A stretch of 35,768 nt of DNA, from contig NZ_MUJY01000044.1 in the NCBI RefSeq assembly GCF_002286785.1, positions 1-35,768 on the forward strand, in the 5' to 3' direction. Each line of letters begins with the position of its first letter. Within the stretch, counting starts at the first letter, position 1. Below, piece by piece: positions 26,792 to 35,683 of this stretch. The position numbers were made by a program, and so were the translations under genes. The stretch is from Pseudomonas sp. PIC25 (lineage in GTDB: Bacteria; Pseudomonadota; Gammaproteobacteria; Pseudomonadales; Pseudomonadaceae). Under the pieces are notes generated by a model, which did no database searches, had not been told where the DNA came from, and saw nothing but the letters and a program-made list of their open reading frames with translations.

Positions 26792-27280
26792 ATGACGACC
26801 ATGAGCCAGCGCATCGATTACTTCAAGACTTCCAGCCAAGCCGCCAACAAACTCGTCGAACTCAACATGCTCCTGACCGAAAAGCCGTTCCTCAACGAGG
26901 TCGGCCACCTGGTCACGCTGCGTGCTTCGCAGTTGAACGGCTGCGCCTTCTGCGTGGACATGCACGTGAAGGAGGCCAAGATCCGCGGCGAGCGCGAACT
27001 GCGCTTGCACCATGTCGCGGTGTGGCGCGAATCGCCGCTGTTCTCGCCACGCGAGCGCGCCGTACTGGCGTGGACCGAGGCGTTGACCCAGTTGCCGCCG
27101 CATGGCGTCTCGGATGCGCTGTTCGACAGCGTGCGCGAACAGCTGTCGGAACAGGAACTGTCCGATCTGTCCTTCCTCATCGTCGCCATCAACGGCTGGA
27201 ACCGCCTGAACGTGGCCTTCCAGGCGGTGCCGGGCACGCTCGACAAGCTGTACGGGCTGGACAAGGCCAACCTGAGCTGA
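26792..27280 (+). CDS. AhpD-like carboxymuconolactone decarboxylase family protein
   Basis: The 162-residue protein has the CMD/AhpD fold with the redox motif GCAFCVDMH (CxxC plus following His, residues near 50-58). This suggests alkylhydroperoxidase activity rather than lactone decarboxylation. ASQLNG before it and LVTLRAS are typical of the family, as is FSPRERAVLAWTEALTQLP. ATG 26792 or ATG 26801 could start it; neither has a strong ribosome site. It lies 145 bp after the MDR oxidoreductase on the same strand and converges with the MocR gene with a nine-base gap. A role in oxidative or thiol stress is inferred. Confidence 0.9.
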   Translation: MTTMSQRIDYFKTSSQAANKLVELNMLLTEKPFLNEVGHLVTLRASQLNGCAFCVDMHVKEAKIRGERELRLHHVAVWRESPLFSPRERAVLAWTEALTQLPPHGVSDALFDSVREQLSEQELSDLSFLIVAINGWNRLNVAFQAVPGTLDKLYGLDKANLS

Positions 27281-27289
27281 GGCCGCGCG

Positions 27290-28717
27290 TCAGAGCGACT
27301 GCCGGATCAGCGCACCGAGCTGCTCGGCCTGGCTGGCCGTGGCGCAGTTGGTGAAGCTGACCAGCAGCCCCGCATCGCGGCGCGATGACGCCCACCAAGG
27401 CGACAGCGGCTGCCCGGCCACGCCATGCGCCAGCAGCCGCTCGGCCACCCGCAAGTCGCTGCCCTCACCGGGCAGACGCAGGAGCAGGTGCATGCCGCCC
27501 GGAGAAGGCTCCACCCGCGCACAGCCACCCAGCCCCCGCGCCAGGGCGGCGGCGGTGAGGGTCCGACGCTCGCTGTAGAGCCGGCGCATGCGCTGGATGT
27601 GGCGGGCGAAGTGGCCTTCGGCCATGAAGTCGGCGACGATGGCCTGGGTCATTGCCGGTGTCGTCGCGGCGAAGAGCATGCGCCCTACGCGTTCGAAGAT
27701 GGCGACCTGGGCCTGCGGTACCACGAGATATGCCAGCCGGATACCAGGAAACAGCACCTTGCTGAAGGTGCCCGTGTACAGCACGCGGCCGTGACGGTCC
27801 AGGCTCGCCAGGGCGGGCAGCGGGCGGCTCACGTAGCGGTACTCGCCATCGTAATCGTCTTCCACCACCCAACTGCCGGATGCCGCCGCCCAATCTAGCA
27901 GCGCCTGCCTGCGGGGCAGCGAGAGCGTCATCGATAACGGGCTCTGGTGCGCCGGGGTGACGACCGCCACCCGCGCATCGCGGGCGAGCGCAACGCCGCG
28001 CGCCACGTCCAGCCCCTCCTCATCCACCGCGACCGGCACCGTCTGGAGTCCGAACTGCTTCAGGATCTGCCGTGCCGGCGGGTAGCCGGGATCTTCCACC
28101 CAGGCCCGCTCGCCCGGACGCAGCAAGGCATGGGCGACGAACTGCAGGCTGCTGCGCCAACCGGCGGTGACGAACACCTGATGCGCCCCACAGTCGATAC
28201 CGCGCGCCACTTGCAGGTACGAGGCGATGGCGCTGCGCAGGGCGGGCAAGCCATGGGGCGGCGGATAGTCCAGGTCCGCCAGGCTCATGCCGCGCGCGTA
28301 GCGCGCGCCCAGCCGCGCCCAAGTCTTGCGCGGAAACGCATCCAGCGCCGGCACGCCCATCTGGAACGGCAGCAGGTGCGAGGGTCGCCAGAGCACATCC
28401 TGCTCGAAGGCGTGTGGCTGCGGTGTATCGATGCGAGGTGCGGCGGGCGGCAGGATGGGTTGCAGTTCCGGATTCACCACCGTGCCGGCCTGTCCGCGCG
28501 CCAGCAGGTAGCCTTCGCTGACTAGCAGCGAATAAGCCAGCTCCACCGTCCCGCGCGCCACGCCCAGGTCCTTGGCCAGCGCGCGCGCCGACGGCACGCG
28601 GTCGCCCGGCCCCAGGGTGCCTGCGGCGATGGTGCCTCGCACCCGTTCATAGAGTTGGCGATAGAGCGGCTCTTCTCCCTGCGGAGAAAGCGGTAGGAAG
28701 GCGTCTTGCATGGACAT
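27290..28717 (-). CDS. MocR/PdxR-family PLP-dependent transcriptional regulator
   Basis: The 475-residue fusion has an N-terminal GntR winged helix (EPLYRQLYERVRGTIAAGTL, then GDRVPSARALAKDLGVARGT, residues 16-57) and a C-terminal fold-type I aminotransferase-like domain. The PLP lysine lies in YTGTFSKVLFPG near residue 318, and the aspartate of VEDDYDGEYRY is intact. Such regulators sense PLP or an amino-acid adduct. It is divergent from the GNAT gene with a 64-bp spacer, so it may control that gene and the azoreductase-like gene after it. The target is not certain. Confidence 0.93.
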   Translation of the reverse strand: MSMQDAFLPLSPQGEEPLYRQLYERVRGTIAAGTLGPGDRVPSARALAKDLGVARGTVELAYSLLVSEGYLLARGQAGTVVNPELQPILPPAAPRIDTPQPHAFEQDVLWRPSHLLPFQMGVPALDAFPRKTWARLGARYARGMSLADLDYPPPHGLPALRSAIASYLQVARGIDCGAHQVFVTAGWRSSLQFVAHALLRPGERAWVEDPGYPPARQILKQFGLQTVPVAVDEEGLDVARGVALARDARVAVVTPAHQSPLSMTLSLPRRQALLDWAAASGSWVVEDDYDGEYRYVSRPLPALASLDRHGRVLYTGTFSKVLFPGIRLAYLVVPQAQVAIFERVGRMLFAATTPAMTQAIVADFMAEGHFARHIQRMRRLYSERRTLTAAALARGLGGCARVEPSPGGMHLLLRLPGEGSDLRVAERLLAHGVAGQPLSPWWASSRRDAGLLVSFTNCATASQAEQLGALIRQSL

Positions 28718-28781
28718 GGCCTAGTCGGAAAGTCGTTTCATGGCTCAATGCATTGTGGCATAGCCGGCCTACCATGCCGTC

Positions 28782-29264
28782 ATGACTTACTTACACCACC
28801 AATCGCTCCCTAGCGTGCTCGACCTGGCCGACCCGGCGTTACGTCCACTCGACGGCCCCGGCGACCTGCGTGCCGCCTACCCGGTGATGCGCGAACTGCG
28901 TCCTCACTTGGCCAGCGAGGCCGACTTCCTCGCCCGCATCGAACGCATGCGATCGCAAGGCTATCGTCTCGTCGGTGCCTTCGATGGCACTGCGCTGGTG
29001 GCGCTGGCCGGCTACCGGTTGCAGGAGAACCTGGTGTATGGCGCCTTCCTTTACGTGGACGACCTCATCACCGCCGAGCCCCACCGTGGCGGCCATTGGG
29101 GTGCCCGCCTGCTGCGCGCACTCGACCGCGTGGCACGCGCCGAAGGCTGCGCCCGGTTGGTGCTGGACACCGGTCTCGCCAATGCGCGGGCCCAGCGCTT
29201 CTATTTCCGCGAGGGGCTCTACACCGGCGCGCTGCGCTTCCAGAAGCTGCTCGATAGCCACTGA
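28782..29264 (+). CDS. GNAT-family N-acetyltransferase
   Basis: The 160-residue protein has a single GNAT domain. GTALVALAGYRLQENLVYGA supplies the central strands. DLITAEPHRGGHWGARLLRAL near residues 91-111 is the acetyl-CoA pyrophosphate-binding block (R-x-x-G-x-G/A form). CARLVLDTGLANARAQRFYF and REGL close the fold. Substrate cannot be read from the sequence. The ATG has no clear ribosome site. It faces the MocR gene and is followed after 23 bp by the azoreductase-like gene, so a short operon is likely. Confidence 0.88.
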   Translation: MTYLHHQSLPSVLDLADPALRPLDGPGDLRAAYPVMRELRPHLASEADFLARIERMRSQGYRLVGAFDGTALVALAGYRLQENLVYGAFLYVDDLITAEPHRGGHWGARLLRALDRVARAEGCARLVLDTGLANARAQRFYFREGLYTGALRFQKLLDSH

Positions 29265-29287
29265 TCATCACTTCCGAGGACCACGCC

Positions 29288-29929
29288 ATGCCCCTCCAGG
29301 ACACCGCCCCCCTCCGCGTACTGCGCCTCATCTGCAGCCCACGCGGATCGGACTCCGAAAGCTACCGACTGTCGCAGCAGATTTTCGACAGGCTGGCGAA
29401 CCAGGCCGGCGAACGCGGCCTCGAACTCACCGATCTTGACCTCAACGACCTGCCCCATGTCGACCATGACTACGCCGCCGCCCTCGCCTCGCCGGTCGAG
29501 CCGGAGCATACGCACCCCGGCAGCGCCCTGCACCGCTCCGATGTGCTGATCCGGCAACTCGACGCAGCCGACGTCCTGTTGATCGCCACCCCCATGCACA
29601 ACTACACCGTACCCTCGGCGCTCAAAACCTGGATCGACCACATCGTGCGCATCCGTGTCACCTTCATCGGCACGCCCCAGGGCAAGCAGGGCATATTGCG
29701 CGACCGCCCCGTGCACGTCGCCATCGCCTCGGGCGGCCTGATCAGCGGCGAAAACGCCCGCCAACCCGACTTCCTGCGCCCCTACCTCACGGCCGCGCTG
29801 GGGACTGTGGGCCTGCACGACCTGCACTACTTCGCCGTCGAAGGCACGGCGCGGGGGGAGGCAGCCTTGGAAGCGGCACGGGAGCAGGCCAGGACAGCAG
29901 TCGAAGCGTTTTTTATGGCCGGGGCCTGA
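29288..29929 (+). CDS. FMN-dependent NADH-azoreductase-like flavoprotein
   Basis: The 213-residue protein has the flavodoxin-like fold of the AzoR / NAD(P)H-quinone oxidoreductase family. LRLICSPRGSDSESYRLSQQ near 12-31 is the FMN phosphate loop. ATPMHNYTVPSALKTWIDHI near 98-117 is the hallmark block, and ASGG near 149-152 holds the isoalloxazine. The family reduces quinones and azo compounds using NAD(P)H. GAGGA seven bases before the ATG gives a good start. It ends just ahead of a palindromic repeat that separates it from the convergent hipA. Confidence 0.9.
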   Translation: MPLQDTAPLRVLRLICSPRGSDSESYRLSQQIFDRLANQAGERGLELTDLDLNDLPHVDHDYAAALASPVEPEHTHPGSALHRSDVLIRQLDAADVLLIATPMHNYTVPSALKTWIDHIVRIRVTFIGTPQGKQGILRDRPVHVAIASGGLISGENARQPDFLRPYLTAALGTVGLHDLHYFAVEGTARGEAALEAAREQARTAVEAFFMAGA

Positions 29930-29957
29930 CGGCTGTGACACGAAGCGTCACGGGCGA

Positions 29958-29987
29958 CATTCCCACGCGGAGCGTGGGAACGATCAA
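29958..29987. repeat. Palindromic 30-bp repeat, copy 1
   Basis: TTCCCACGC and GCGTGGGAA form a nine-base stem around GGA, followed by CGATCAA. The 30 bases are identical, and in the same orientation, to 31787-31816. This is a well-known high-copy intergenic repeat type of Pseudomonas. It lies between convergent azoreductase and hipA genes and may serve as a bidirectional terminator. Confidence 0.85.
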
Positions 29988-29999
29988 GCTGCAGGATGC

Positions 30000-31307
30000 T
30001 CACGCTGAAAGCTGTTGGGCCATTTCGACGATCACGATATTCACGATCGCCCGTAGCAGTCTCATCTCGCCGGCAAGCATAGCCTGAATAGCGGGATCGC
30101 TCTTCCTGAGTAGCGCGTTCTCCTGCTCGACTTCCGTCAGAAGTACCTGGGCCTGATCGCGAACACCTGCCACCAGTTTGTCGATGGTCGTTCGGGCCGT
30201 TCCGGGCTTGATCCCCATGGCTTCGCCGGCGGCTACCAGCTCCGCAGCGCCTATCTGCTGCAGACGCTGTATACCCAGAATCGGCCAAGCCATTGCGGCC
30301 TGCTGCGGCCATCTATCCTGGCCGAACGCCCGCGTACCGTATACGGCCGTGCACAGCAGGTCATAGAAGGGCGCCAGCACCGCGGTTCTGCCCCCTATCA
30401 GAAAGCTGAGGTTCTTCAGATGAGCATCCTCATTGCCGACCAGCACGTTGAACACCAGCCATTGAAACAGTGATAACCGCGCTCTTGCCGGAGGCAGGCA
30501 TTGACTGGCGATCTCCGCCAATCGCGCCATGCTTCCCTCGGCGTATTTGTAACTCCGATCGAGCCCGAGCAACTGACAGGCATCGATGCAATGCAAACGC
30601 ACCCACCCCGCCGCGCCCTTGTGCCGATCGAAACGCTCGATCAAATAAACAGACTCAGGCACATAGCGCCGGTATACCGCTGGCACCGTCAGCCCAACCC
30701 TGCTGGCCAGCCTCATGACGAACCATTCGTTGATGACCGAGTGCGCCCAGGCCTCGTCCGGGTGGTCAGGCTTGAGAATATGGGTCGATGGGATATTTCC
30801 GGTGGGCTCCAGCAACTCTCGCCCGTCATAGACGATTGCGACCTTGTGCTGGGCGCCAGCCAGAGACATGCGCTTAGCGGAACGCTCCACGAGAGGAACC
30901 CGAGGCATCTCCCGGATGCGGCGGGAAAGCTCTTCGCCAGGCAGCGGCAGCAGACTTCCTTCCGCGGGCTGCGCTTCTCCGGAAGGAAGGAGTGTGATCG
31001 AACCGGCGGACTCGGCACCGAAATGGGCCAGCAACCCAAAGGCATCCGCATCGGACACCCTGGCTACCCTGGCCATGAGCACGCGCAGCCCCTCCTCGGG
31101 CAGCAGATTGTCGAAGTACCACTGCACAGGGCGATAGGTGGCGCCATCGACGTGCTCCTCGGCCTGCAACGGTAAGCCGGGACACAAGGGATAGGCGGCC
31201 GGATCGCCCAGCCATGCCTGGCTGTAGCCGAAGGTCCACAAGCCATTCCGCTCCCTGAGCACACCGATCAAGGTGTGGTTGATCCAGACATTCAATGCCC
31301 GCGTCAT
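30000..31307 (-). CDS. hipA: HipA-family toxin kinase
   Basis: The 435-residue protein is a type II toxin of the HipA Ser/Thr kinase family; E. coli HipA phosphorylates glutamyl-tRNA synthetase and stops translation. The N-terminal couple domain (1-110) ends in FGAESAGSITLLPSG. KRMSLAGAQHKVAIVY near 145-160 holds the P-loop-like serine (Ser148) that is autophosphorylated in E. coli HipA. NEDAHLKNLSF (292-302) is the catalytic loop with Asp294, and FYDLLC (near 314-319) supplies the metal-binding Asp. Key residues are all present, so the kinase should be active. The start overlaps the hipB stop as ATGA, with AGGTGGAG upstream. The target is not shown by sequence. Confidence 0.93.
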   Translation of the reverse strand: MTRALNVWINHTLIGVLRERNGLWTFGYSQAWLGDPAAYPLCPGLPLQAEEHVDGATYRPVQWYFDNLLPEEGLRVLMARVARVSDADAFGLLAHFGAESAGSITLLPSGEAQPAEGSLLPLPGEELSRRIREMPRVPLVERSAKRMSLAGAQHKVAIVYDGRELLEPTGNIPSTHILKPDHPDEAWAHSVINEWFVMRLASRVGLTVPAVYRRYVPESVYLIERFDRHKGAAGWVRLHCIDACQLLGLDRSYKYAEGSMARLAEIASQCLPPARARLSLFQWLVFNVLVGNEDAHLKNLSFLIGGRTAVLAPFYDLLCTAVYGTRAFGQDRWPQQAAMAWPILGIQRLQQIGAAELVAAGEAMGIKPGTARTTIDKLVAGVRDQAQVLLTEVEQENALLRKSDPAIQAMLAGEMRLLRAIVNIVIVEMAQQLSA

Positions 31308-31618
31308 GGCTCCACCTCATTCCGTCCGAGCGATGCCGCATGACCAGGCACGACCTTGCCCTGGCGGAACTTCAGGTTCTTCTCGACATCGGCGGCGAAC
31401 TGATCCGGCACCTCCACGGATACGGCGAGCCCCAACTCTTGCATCACTTGGAAAAGCTTGCCCCACTGAACCGTCTCACCACCGCGCTCGACTTTACCGA
31501 GAAAGTTCTCGCTCACCCCGATGCTGCCGGCCGCATCGTCCTGGCGCATTCCCATGGCTTTACGGCTGGCACGGATGACCCTACCGAGCGTTTCGGGGGA
31601 ATCGATGATCAGCTTCAT
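31304..31618 (-). CDS. hipB: HipB-type antitoxin, HTH_XRE
   Basis: This 104-residue antitoxin has an XRE-type helix-turn-helix: LGRVIRASRKAMGMRQDDAA then GSIGVSENFLGKVERGGETV (residues about 11-50). It should bind HipA and repress the operon. The start at 31618 is preferred because it matches the HTH protein N-terminus and has GAGGA at suitable distance; a longer frame reaches 31681 through the operator region. Three AATCC-N12-GGATT sites lie upstream, the first overlapping the ribosome site. The C-terminal tail (residues 75-104) is longer than the bare HTH. Confidence 0.9.
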   Translation of the reverse strand: MKLIIDSPETLGRVIRASRKAMGMRQDDAAGSIGVSENFLGKVERGGETVQWGKLFQVMQELGLAVSVEVPDQFAADVEKNLKFRQGKVVPGHAASLGRNEVEP

Positions 31619-31623
31619 AGCGG

Positions 31624-31645
31624 AATCCTCATGAGCGTGAGGAAA
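31624..31645. promoter_or_regulatory. HipB operator candidate 1
   Basis: AATCC (31624-31628), twelve bases, then GGAAA (31641-31645), the most degenerate of the three related dyads. It overlaps the translation initiation region of hipB. Confidence 0.55.
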
Positions 31646-31672
31646 AATAGAAAACGCAGCTTTTTTCCCTGG

Positions 31673-31694
31673 AATCCTCATGCTTGTAAGGATT
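31673..31694. promoter_or_regulatory. HipB operator candidate 2
   Basis: AATCC (31673-31677), twelve bases, GGATT (31690-31694); the dyad extends to GGAATCC/GGATTCC (31671-31696). It covers the proposed -10 box. E. coli HipB uses TATCC-N8-GGATA, so half-sites are alike but the spacing differs. Confidence 0.65.
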
Positions 31695-31720
31695 CCAAAA
31701 GGCAGACGCTACTCTAACAA
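31692..31720 (-). promoter_or_regulatory. hipBA promoter candidate
   Basis: On the minus strand TTGTTA (31715-31720) is 17 bases from TGGAAT (31692-31697). The -10 overlaps operator 2, which suits autorepression by HipB. Confidence 0.5.
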
Positions 31721-31722
31721 AG

Positions 31723-31744
31723 AATCCTCACAACCATGCGGATT
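31723..31744. promoter_or_regulatory. HipB operator candidate 3
   Basis: AATCC (31723-31727), twelve bases, GGATT (31740-31744), 50 bp from operator 2, which is itself 49 bp from operator 1. It lies just upstream of the proposed -35. Confidence 0.6.
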
Positions 31745-31786
31745 TTATGGCTATAAGAAAAACACAGAAATCGAGCGGCGTGGCGG

Positions 31787-31816
31787 CATTCCCACGCGGA
31801 GCGTGGGAACGATCAA
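31787..31816. repeat. Palindromic 30-bp repeat, copy 2
   Basis: Identical over 30 bases, in the same direction, to 29958-29987. The two copies enclose the complete hipBA module with its operators. Confidence 0.85.
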
Positions 31817-31833
31817 AGCCCGCACGGTTCCCC

Positions 31834-32178
31834 TTATCGCAGCAACCTACCCCACAACCGCCGCCCCATCAGCGCCGCTTTGCCACCCGTACGCCCAAAC
31901 CACGGCAGGCTGTTCAGCGGCACCCGGAGTTCTCCCTGCCACTCCAGTACGTTGACCTGCTGCGATGCCCAGTGCATCTGGGTGCGGCGCGGGTTGTGCG
32001 GTGTGGTGGCCTGGCTGTCGCCGGGGGATGGGGATGGCTTCGTGGGTGAGCCAACGGCGCAGGGCGCGGTCCGGACGGGCGTAGCGGTGGAGAACGCGAT
32101 AGAGTCCGGATTCGCTGATGATCTGGACGTCCTCTTCGTTGCCGCTGGGATAGGCGAAGCGGACGGTGCGGATCCCGG
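31834..32178 (-). pseudogene. Truncated, frameshifted Bro-N domain gene
   Basis: The minus strand first encodes RTVRFAYPSGNEEDVQIISE then SGLYRVLHRYARPDRALRRW and LTHEAIPI. It then changes frame near 32020 and continues DSQATTPHNPRRTQMHWASQ, QVNVLEWQGELRVPL and GRRLWGRLLR to TAA at 31834-31836. Together these match the second half of Pseudomonas BRO-N (phage antirepressor-like) proteins, in which LRRWL-x-HE-x-x-P-x-LRD is a hallmark. The N-terminal half is missing because the DUF4432 gene ends at 32179. A small indel explains the frame change. Confidence 0.72.
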
Positions 32179-33390
32179 TCACTCCTTGCTCAGATCGACC
32201 AACGGCGTCTCGCGGACTTCGGTCTTGCGACCGGCCTGGAGGCTGTCGACCTGCTTCACGGCCTTGTCCACGGCGGCTTTGTCGGCGAGGAGTTGGAAAC
32301 GCACATCGAAGTGGCGCTGTTCCTTCGGGCCGATGGACGGGACTAGGCCGAGCGGGCGCTGGTAGCGGCGGTTGTAGGAAAAGCTGGTGCCAGGCTCGAG
32401 ACCGGTGACGTAACCCTGGCCCTGGGTGTCGGTGTTTTTCCACAGGGAGAAAACCGGCAATTGCCGGGTATTGAAGCCCACCGCGATGCCCCGGTCGCCA
32501 GCCTTGTTATGGAGGATGGCAAGGGTGTCGCCGCGTTCATCGGCATAAGGCACGACGTTGTAGACGGTCTCGTCGTAGTCCGGGGTCGGCGCGCGGTAGG
32601 TCTGCCAAGTGGCGAGGTCGCCCTTGGCCTTGTCGTTGAAGGGCGAGACCTGCTTCACCGGCGCGACGAAGCGGGCGCCCTCTTCCAACAGGGGAGTGCC
32701 GAAGTTGTTGTGGTACAGCGCTTGGTATTCCTTGGGATAGTCGCCGTTGTTGGTCAGGGTGTCGTGCAGACTGAAGGCCGTGGCGCCGGGCTCGATGGCC
32801 AGTTCGGTGTAGATACTGAAGTCCACTTTCTTGAAGGCCTTTTCCTGCAATTCGCCGCGCAGGCGGATGCGGTACGGCGGCTTCTCGTCGATTTCCAGCA
32901 CCACGCGTGAGGCCGGGATGTTGGCGGCACGGCCGTGGAGGGTGAGCAGTTCACCGTTGTCCATGCCGGGGTGGCCGACCCATTCGTAGCCGCAGCGGGT
33001 GACCAGTTCGTTGAAGCCTTCCAGCCAGCCCAGGCCGCCACGTCCGTTGAGTTCGATGAAGGCCGGGTTGACCACTTCGTCCACCGGAGAATCCCAGCCC
33101 AGGCGCACGTCGCCGGCCTGGGCGCGGAGGACGTTCATGCCGCGGGTCGGAATGACGGTGAGGGTCATGGCGCCATTATCGATGTCGATCAGGCTGACGC
33201 CTTCCTGCCTTCCGCCATGCAGGGTGCGCAGGCTGATGCTGAATGGCCGGTCGGCTTTGATGCCGAGCTCTTCGCTGGTGACGCGCCAGTTCTGCGCCGG
33301 CGTATCGGCGTCGATGAGGACACGTTCCCAGGCCATGGCAGGCAGGGAAAAGCAGGCGGCGATGCCGACGAGCAGGTGGGAGCGATGCAT
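32179..33390 (-). CDS. Exported DUF4432 family (aldose 1-epimerase-like) protein
   Basis: The 403-residue protein has a signal peptide (cleavage near AMA, residue 20) and the galactose-mutarotase-like beta-sandwich of DUF4432: MTLTVIPTRGMNVLRAQAGD near 75-94, GFNELVTRCGYEWVGHPG near 125-142, LYHNNFGTPLLEEGARFVAP near 225-244. The family is thought to act on sugars, but a reaction has not been fixed. AAGGA lies seven bases before the ATG. An 18-bp LacI-type palindrome sits 40 bp upstream between likely promoter boxes, which supports sugar control. A periplasmic sugar epimerase is a reasonable guess. Confidence 0.87.
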   Translation of the reverse strand: MHRSHLLVGIAACFSLPAMAWERVLIDADTPAQNWRVTSEELGIKADRPFSISLRTLHGGRQEGVSLIDIDNGAMTLTVIPTRGMNVLRAQAGDVRLGWDSPVDEVVNPAFIELNGRGGLGWLEGFNELVTRCGYEWVGHPGMDNGELLTLHGRAANIPASRVVLEIDEKPPYRIRLRGELQEKAFKKVDFSIYTELAIEPGATAFSLHDTLTNNGDYPKEYQALYHNNFGTPLLEEGARFVAPVKQVSPFNDKAKGDLATWQTYRAPTPDYDETVYNVVPYADERGDTLAILHNKAGDRGIAVGFNTRQLPVFSLWKNTDTQGQGYVTGLEPGTSFSYNRRYQRPLGLVPSIGPKEQRHFDVRFQLLADKAAVDKAVKQVDSLQAGRKTEVRETPLVDLSKE

Positions 33391-33429
33391 GGTGAGGTCC
33401 TTTGTTGTTGTTCGAGGTGGGTAAAACTT

Positions 33430-33447
33430 AGCTGAATCGATTCAGCT
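33430..33447. promoter_or_regulatory. LacI/GalR-type operator
   Basis: AGCTGAATCGATTCAGCT is a perfect 18-bp palindrome with the central CG typical of LacI-family operators, close to the FruR/Cra-like pattern GCTGAATCGNTTCAGC. On the minus strand it fills the space between TTGCAA (-35) and TAAGTT (-10), 40 bp upstream of the DUF4432 start. No LacI-family gene is in the window. Confidence 0.65.
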
Positions 33448-33494
33448 TGCAAACCCAAAGCGGCGAATTCCGCGACAACCACTCGGCCTTTTTC

Positions 33495-33559
33495 GTAGCA
33501 GCCAGCTCTGCTGGCGAAGGGAACCGCCGAGAAGCTTCGCCAGCAGAGCTGGCTCCTAC
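33495..33559. repeat. Long REP hairpin between recQ and the DUF4432 gene
   Basis: A 20-bp perfect stem (33500-33519 with 33535-33554; CAGCTCTGCTGGCGAAG in the left arm) encloses a 15-base loop, with GTAG and CTAC on the outside. This is a typical Pseudomonas REP pair. It lies downstream of recQ and upstream of the operator, where it may end recQ transcription. Confidence 0.85.
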
Positions 33560-33601
33560 AAACCGAATCTCCGCACATGCAGGCGCCTCCCGTCTCTACG
33601 A

Positions 33602-35536
<1,935 letters not shown>

Positions 35537-35670
35537 GGTGTCACTCCTTTGACCGCTCGCGAGGGGGTTAGATCTTAACGCAGCGGTCGTGGGCGAATCC
35601 GTGAGCCGATCCTGCTACCCCACCGGACGGAGTTGGCGATTCTGCCAGTCACGAACGTCTCGCTTGTAGG

Positions 35671-35683
35671 GGGCGAATTCATT
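35671..35683. repeat. REP half-palindrome interrupted by the IS
   Basis: GGGCGAATTCATT is the left half plus centre of the palindrome found whole at 13224-13241. AATTCATT (35676-35683) is the expected 8-bp target duplication. The right half should follow the far end of the IS, outside the window. Confidence 0.7.

Noticed and set aside
29958-31816. The two 30-bp repeats as terminal repeats of a transposon carrying hipBA
   Set aside because: They are in direct orientation, each palindromic by itself, and match a dispersed Pseudomonas intergenic repeat; no transposase is present.
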